Shown here piece by piece: positions 60,411-64,000 of a stretch of 64,000 nucleotides of DNA. Made by a program: the position numbers and the translations under genes. Every line of letters starts with the position of its first letter. The stretch's first letter is position 1. Under the pieces are notes generated by a model. It searched no databases. It was not told the DNA's origin and was given only the letters and a program-made list of their open reading frames with translations. The stretch is taken from contig NZ_CAMIGN010000007.1 in NCBI RefSeq assembly GCF_946221935.1, positions 1 through 64,000 on the forward strand. Direction: 5' to 3'. The stretch is from an uncultured Corynebacterium sp. (GTDB lineage Bacteria > Actinomycetota > Actinomycetes > Mycobacteriales > Mycobacteriaceae).

Positions 60411-61179
60411 CTTCCGTCATGACGCGCCGTGGCATGCGCTGCGAGATGCTTGTTAGCACCTTGTTGCGCGCGCCCGCGACTACCGACGGCGGCGGCGACT
60501 TGCGCAGTAGTGCTTCGATTCCCGCCGTCACGACATCGTGGCTGCTCATGCGCTTGAGCCCACCGTCGGCTCTGTCACTGCCAGCGACTCGGAAGAACTC
60601 CGTTTCGGTAGGTCCCGGGCACAGCGCCATGATTCGCACCCCAGAGCCCTTTCGCTCTGCGTATAGGCCTTCGGTAAATGACAGCACAAAAGCCTTTGTC
60701 GCACCATAGACCACCATGCCGGGGGAGGGCTGGAACCCAGCAATGGATGACACATTGAGGATGAATCCATTGCCTCGGTCTTCGAACCGTGGCAGAAACA
60801 TGTGAGTCAGCTCCACTAGTGCGTGGACATTGACCGCAATTTCTGCGCGTAGGCTATCCGTCGGGATGTCGCTAAAAGACTCGTAGTTCGCGAAGCCCGC
60901 GTTGTTGACCAGCGAGGTTACCGTGATCCCGCGCGTGGACAGCTCCCATGAAATCTCGCCGGCCACGCCATGTTCGGATAGGTCCTTCGCTATAACTTCG
61001 ACCTTGACCTTGTGACGCCTCTTAATTTCGGCCGCAATCTTGTGCAGCCGATCCTGACGGCGTGCGACCAGCACGAGATTTGCGCCCTTTGCTGCCAGCT
61101 GGGAGGCGAATTCTTTGCCTAGGCCTGAGCTGGCGCCTGTGATGAGGACGGTTTCCTGGGAGAGGTCTAGAGTGCTCAT
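60379..61179 (-). CDS. Short-chain dehydrogenase/reductase
   Basis: 266 aa classical SDR. Cofactor motif TGASSGLGKEFA (residues 14-25), NNAGFANYESF, and catalytic Ser-Tyr-Lys in SSIAGFQPSPGMVVYGATKAFVL. The Arg in ARRQDRLH favours NADP. Similar to DltE/YqjQ-like acyl or ketone reductases. GAAGGC is 4-5 bp before the ATG. Converges on the amidase gene. Confidence 0.92.
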   Translation of the reverse strand: MSTLDLSQETVLITGASSGLGKEFASQLAAKGANLVLVARRQDRLHKIAAEIKRRHKVKVEVIAKDLSEHGVAGEISWELSTRGITVTSLVNNAGFANYESFSDIPTDSLRAEIAVNVHALVELTHMFLPRFEDRGNGFILNVSSIAGFQPSPGMVVYGATKAFVLSFTEGLYAERKGSGVRIMALCPGPTETEFFRVAGSDRADGGLKRMSSHDVVTAGIEALLRKSPPPSVVAGARNKVLTSISQRMPRRVMTEAMARIMKRQG

Positions 61180-61283
61180 GCCTTCATTTGTACATGAATG
61201 TCGGCGGGCTGGAGGGGTGGTTCTCGAATTAGAAAATGCGTTCTACTTAAACTAAAGAGTTAGCATTTTATTTGGTAAAAGTA

Positions 61284-61313
61284 TTGACTTGTTTGGAACG
61301 GGTGTTCTAAACT
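61284..61313 (+). promoter_or_regulatory. Promoter of the HNH/DUF222 gene with LexA-like box
   Basis: -35 TTGACT (61284-61289) and -10 TAAACT (61308-61313) with 18-bp spacing. Between them GAAC-GGGT-GTTC (61296-61307) matches the GAAC-N4-GTTC core of Gram-positive LexA/DinR boxes. The upstream 61180-61283 is AT-rich and otherwise featureless. Confidence 0.55.
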
Positions 61314-61341
61314 ATTGTTAGTTCACCAAAAGGGGATGTGC

Positions 61342-62520
61342 ATGACCACCACACTCACCACTGCCAGTACAGTCACAAGACCTCCCGACACTGCCGAGCC
61401 TTACTACCGCCTTGCGCGTTCCGATGACCCGTTGACTGCCACATCGCGGGCATTGAACCTGACCCATCTGACTATGGTGGAGCAGTCTACTCCGACGCTC
61501 GACGACCTCGTTCCGGATCATGTTTCCAAGATCGCGGTGCGCTTCGGTATTAGCAAAGTGGTAGCTACCAACTATGCCGACGCTGGCCTGATGCTTCAGG
61601 CTTTCCCGCGTATTCACGAGCTATTCCGGTGCGGAGCATTTTCGATTCGGCACATACAGCAGGTCACCGAAGCGGTTCAAGCAGTCGCGCCCGTCGAACG
61701 GGCCGACGTGGAAGAAGAGATCCTCGAGGCGTTGAGCCCCACTCGCCCGAATCAGCAAGTGCCCACACCACGAGCGGTTTACAACAAGATCAAAGCGGCC
61801 ATTGGTCGGCCGGATGACATTCCGCCCATGGATACAAACTCTCCCGAGCTTTTTATAGACCGCAGCAGATGCGAAACAACGGTCTTTACCCTGACTGTTC
61901 CGCGGCTGAAGGGCGTGGAGTTGCACAAGGCCGTCAAGGCGGCCTCTAAAAGGCACAGCTGCACAATGGGCGAGGCCTTTCTGTCGATGCTCGAACAGAA
62001 CATCACCACCGAGGTCACTTTGAACCTATATAAGTCCGTCGAGCCACAACCCGGCGGGGTATTCGCCGAAGACCATTGGTTGAGCGACGTTGCCAGCCGT
62101 AAGTGGCTCGCGAAGGTCACTCACCTGGCTGCCCCCGGCTATACCGCGACGAAAAGTTACCAGCCGACGGAGCTGCTGCGGGCGTCAGTAACCGGGCGTG
62201 ATGGGCACTGTCGCTTTCCGGGGTGCGACGTTCCGGGATACGCCTGTGATGTCGATCATGTGCATCGCCACGCGAATGGAGGGCCGACGACCACTGCAAA
62301 CATGCACCTGCTGTGTCGCACGCACCATCGCCTGAAAACAGCCGGCACTTGGGACGTTGAGCTGCATGCGGATGGCACCGAGGTGTGGACTTCTCATGGA
62401 GACGGCCACGAGATCGTGACGGTGCCCGGCGGGCCATTGACTCGCGAGACTTTCGCCGAACGGGGTATTCGGAAAGCGCGGATGGCGCGGACATTCAGCG
62501 AAGAGGAACCACCATTCTAG
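61342..62520 (+). CDS. 13E12-type HNH endonuclease-domain protein (DUF222)
   Basis: 392 aa. Start at ATG 61342, 8 bp after AAAAGGGG. Residues ~40-290 are the DUF222 region of the 13E12 repeat family; the C-terminal HNH zinc-finger nuclease is GHCRFPGCDVPGYACDVDHVHRHANGGPTTTANMHLLCRTHHRLKT (two Cys pairs, Asp-His and Asn/His of the HNH). Such genes are multi-copy in corynebacteria and mycobacteria, and several mycobacterial 13E12 genes are LexA-regulated. Function (DNA repair or selfish element) is unsettled. Confidence 0.9.
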   Translation: MTTTLTTASTVTRPPDTAEPYYRLARSDDPLTATSRALNLTHLTMVEQSTPTLDDLVPDHVSKIAVRFGISKVVATNYADAGLMLQAFPRIHELFRCGAFSIRHIQQVTEAVQAVAPVERADVEEEILEALSPTRPNQQVPTPRAVYNKIKAAIGRPDDIPPMDTNSPELFIDRSRCETTVFTLTVPRLKGVELHKAVKAASKRHSCTMGEAFLSMLEQNITTEVTLNLYKSVEPQPGGVFAEDHWLSDVASRKWLAKVTHLAAPGYTATKSYQPTELLRASVTGRDGHCRFPGCDVPGYACDVDHVHRHANGGPTTTANMHLLCRTHHRLKTAGTWDVELHADGTEVWTSHGDGHEIVTVPGGPLTRETFAERGIRKARMARTFSEEEPPF

Positions 62521-62523
62521 TTT

Positions 62524-63735
62524 TTACTTTGAGGAGGTCACAGGCAGCACCATCACAGCACCGACGATGCAGATGATGCTGCACATAAGGAACATTCCCG
62601 GATAGTCGAAATGCCTTAGGGCAAGGGCGGCCAGACCGCCGCAGAACATGTTGCTCACTCCCTGGGTGAGCGACATGAGTGATACGTCGCGCGCGCGGTT
62701 CTTCTTACTGGGCAGCGACTCATTGACCATGGCCTGATCCACGCTGCTGAACACGCCCCAGCTAATCCCCAGCAGTGCCGCCGCGACATACACGAGACCC
62801 ATGCCGCTGGCGACCGTCATCAAGCCCGTCGCCACAGCGACTCCGAAAGCGGAAGTGATAACCAGAATCTTGCGCCGTCCCAAGCGATCGGAAAGATTGC
62901 CACTGACGATCGCCGTGATGATCGTGAACACCGCATACAGGGCGGTGAGCGCCAGCACGCCCGCATCCGGATCTGGTACGCCGATGTGGTCGCGCAGATA
63001 GTACAGCAGATAAAACAGGCTCGTGTAGTTGGCGAGGTGGATGACAAAGCGACTGCAAAAGACCAGCCAATAGTTGCGATACGACCCCTCATCGCCGACC
63101 GTCACGGACAGCGAATTATGCGGTCGGACGTGTACATCAACGCGGCCGCGCCCGACTGCGAATTGGAAGATGAAAAGAAGGGAAATGACGCCGACAGCCC
63201 AGTACGCCTGCTGAATCGGCAAAGCCGTCGCAACCGCGGTCCCGCCGACAATTCCAAATGTGTATGTTGCGCCCACGATTCCGGAAACCAAGCCGAACTT
63301 CTCCTGCGGCACGACATCAGCGGTGACCGTCATGAGGTTATTCGTTACGAAAGCAACGAACACCTGTACCAGGCACCACAGCCCAGTCAGAACCCAGAAG
63401 CTGGGCGTAAAAGACATCAGCAGCAACCCCAGGGTGGCCAGCGGCGCCGCCAATAACACCCATGGGAGGCGCTTACCCCAGCGATTCACCCAAAACCAGC
63501 TGCGGTCTGCAATATAGCCGGTCAGCAGGCTGGAAACGACGGCAGTGGCTCCGCCCAGCATCATCATCAGGGCCAGGGAATCTTCCTTGGTATCCGGGCG
63601 CAGCTGGATCATCTGCAAACCCAGCAAAAGCTGCGTCGGTCCAGCCCAGGAAAACACTGAACCGAAAAAAGCAATGCCGAACTTCCAATAGAACAGCCGC
63701 GGCTCGCGTTCGGCGGCGGTGAGTGTTTGCAACAT
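62524..63735 (-). CDS. MFS transporter
   Basis: 403 aa with twelve predicted membrane helices. The loop 2-3 motif reads GYIADRSWFWVNRWGKRLPWV (MFS motif A-like with Asp and Arg/Lys) and GNLSDRLGRRKILV is the second-half copy. The start overlaps the glycosidase stop (TAATG), so it is probably co-translated with that GH1 enzyme and may import its beta-glucoside or disaccharide substrate. The HNH gene converges from the left with a 3-bp gap. Confidence 0.88.
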   Translation of the reverse strand: MLQTLTAAEREPRLFYWKFGIAFFGSVFSWAGPTQLLLGLQMIQLRPDTKEDSLALMMMLGGATAVVSSLLTGYIADRSWFWVNRWGKRLPWVLLAAPLATLGLLLMSFTPSFWVLTGLWCLVQVFVAFVTNNLMTVTADVVPQEKFGLVSGIVGATYTFGIVGGTAVATALPIQQAYWAVGVISLLFIFQFAVGRGRVDVHVRPHNSLSVTVGDEGSYRNYWLVFCSRFVIHLANYTSLFYLLYYLRDHIGVPDPDAGVLALTALYAVFTIITAIVSGNLSDRLGRRKILVITSAFGVAVATGLMTVASGMGLVYVAAALLGISWGVFSSVDQAMVNESLPSKKNRARDVSLMSLTQGVSNMFCGGLAALALRHFDYPGMFLMCSIICIVGAVMVLPVTSSK

Positions 63736-64000
63736 TAGTGGCCTTCCTCCCGGAACTTCGCATCAATTTCTGGGGTAATAGCACCCTCGCGGATCAGTTC
63801 CTGCAGTAGTCGCCCCGCGGGTTTGACCTGCCGTTCTATATCCACCACACCGAACTTCTGCGCCATGCCCTCCGACCACTCCCAGTTGTCGACGAAGCAC
63901 CAGTGGTAGTAGCGCTCGACCTCGGGCATGCGGGACAGCTCTGCCAGATGGTCCAGGATGAAAGCGCAGCGGAAGCGCTCGTGGGCATCGGCAGTACCGT
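63735..64000 (-). CDS. Glycoside hydrolase family 1 protein, C-terminal part (5' end outside window)
   Basis: At least 87 residues are encoded. The sequence ERFRCAFILDHLAEL..., then YYHWCFVDNWEWSEGMAQKFGVVDI, is the conserved GH1 end (usually Y-HWSLLDNFEW-EGY-RFGLV), with the Trp and Glu that bind the glycone hydroxyls. The catalytic ENG nucleophile lies beyond the edge and cannot be checked. Coupled to the MFS transporter by TAATG; the pair suggests uptake and cleavage of a beta-glycoside or 6-phospho-sugar. Confidence 0.85.
   Translation of the reverse strand, partial: GTADAHERFRCAFILDHLAELSRMPEVERYYHWCFVDNWEWSEGMAQKFGVVDIERQVKPAGRLLQELIREGAITPEIDAKFREEGH

Overview
The window is a 64 kb piece of a GC-rich actinobacterial chromosome, almost certainly Corynebacterium. 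This rests on gene order and family content: recN-steA-steB-pyrG-nudix-xerD-parA-scpA-scpB-rluB-cmk/der, secA2-odhI-ftsR-DUF151-merR, a GapB-type GAPDH, a SucE-type exchanger and a 13E12-type HNH protein. A lipophilic species of the C. jeikeium/urealyticum/resistens group is my guess; the sequence does not prove it.

Layout. 1-129: 3' end of a 5S rRNA and the strong terminator of its rRNA operon. 281-19908 (+): a long co-directional block with a TPR protein, HAD phosphatase, a 58-aa protein, TlyA, NAD kinase, RecN, two accessory genes (a lipoprotein and a large WXG-like Pro/Ala-rich protein), the SteA/SteB cell-separation pair, CTP synthase, a Nudix enzyme, XerD, ParA-like ATPase, ScpA/ScpB, RluB and a fused Cmk-Der protein. 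This block covers nucleotide supply, ribosome maturation and chromosome segregation. 19930-25791: HlyIII-type membrane protein, Fhs, GapB, SucE-like exchanger, and an unlisted 30-codon gene for a hydrophobic glycine-zipper peptide with its own ribosome site and terminator. 25950-33669: ABC-class ATPase, secreted glycerophosphodiesterase, a LuxR-type two-component system next to an ABC-2 exporter with a perfect palindrome in its promoter region, and a GT87 mannosyltransferase-like protein.

33712-41381 is the accessory region: a YefM/YoeB toxin-antitoxin pair with a TGTACA-type operator, an HTH-DUF3887 regulator whose apparently leaderless promoter is covered by four helically phased GTTGAC-like hexamers, and a complete type I restriction-modification system (hsdM-hsdS-hsdR) that ends 18 bp from the 3' end of tRNA-Pro(GGG). 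41543-47656: RraA-like protein, alpha/beta hydrolase, then the conserved SecA2-OdhI-FtsR-DUF151-MerR cluster (accessory secretion, control of 2-oxoglutarate dehydrogenase, cell-division control). 47653-54037 (-): an operon-like run, transcribed gnd, DEAD-box helicase, two CorC/CNNM-type CBS proteins, a conserved protein often labelled 3-methyladenine glycosylase, and a small membrane-anchored protein. 54082-64000: PaaI-type thioesterase, type II NADH dehydrogenase, a divergent CFA-synthase homologue with an eroded SAM motif, FAD-dependent dehydrogenase, amidase, SDR, an HNH/DUF222 protein with a LexA-like box in its promoter, an MFS transporter and the 3' part of a GH1 glycosidase cut by the window edge.

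Most promising for new biology: the 30-aa peptide gene upstream of the SucE-like exchanger, the lipoprotein/WXG-like pair inserted between recN and steA, and the phased-hexamer promoter of the HTH-DUF3887 gene beside the restriction island. No CRISPR array, insertion sequence, prophage or integrase was found.
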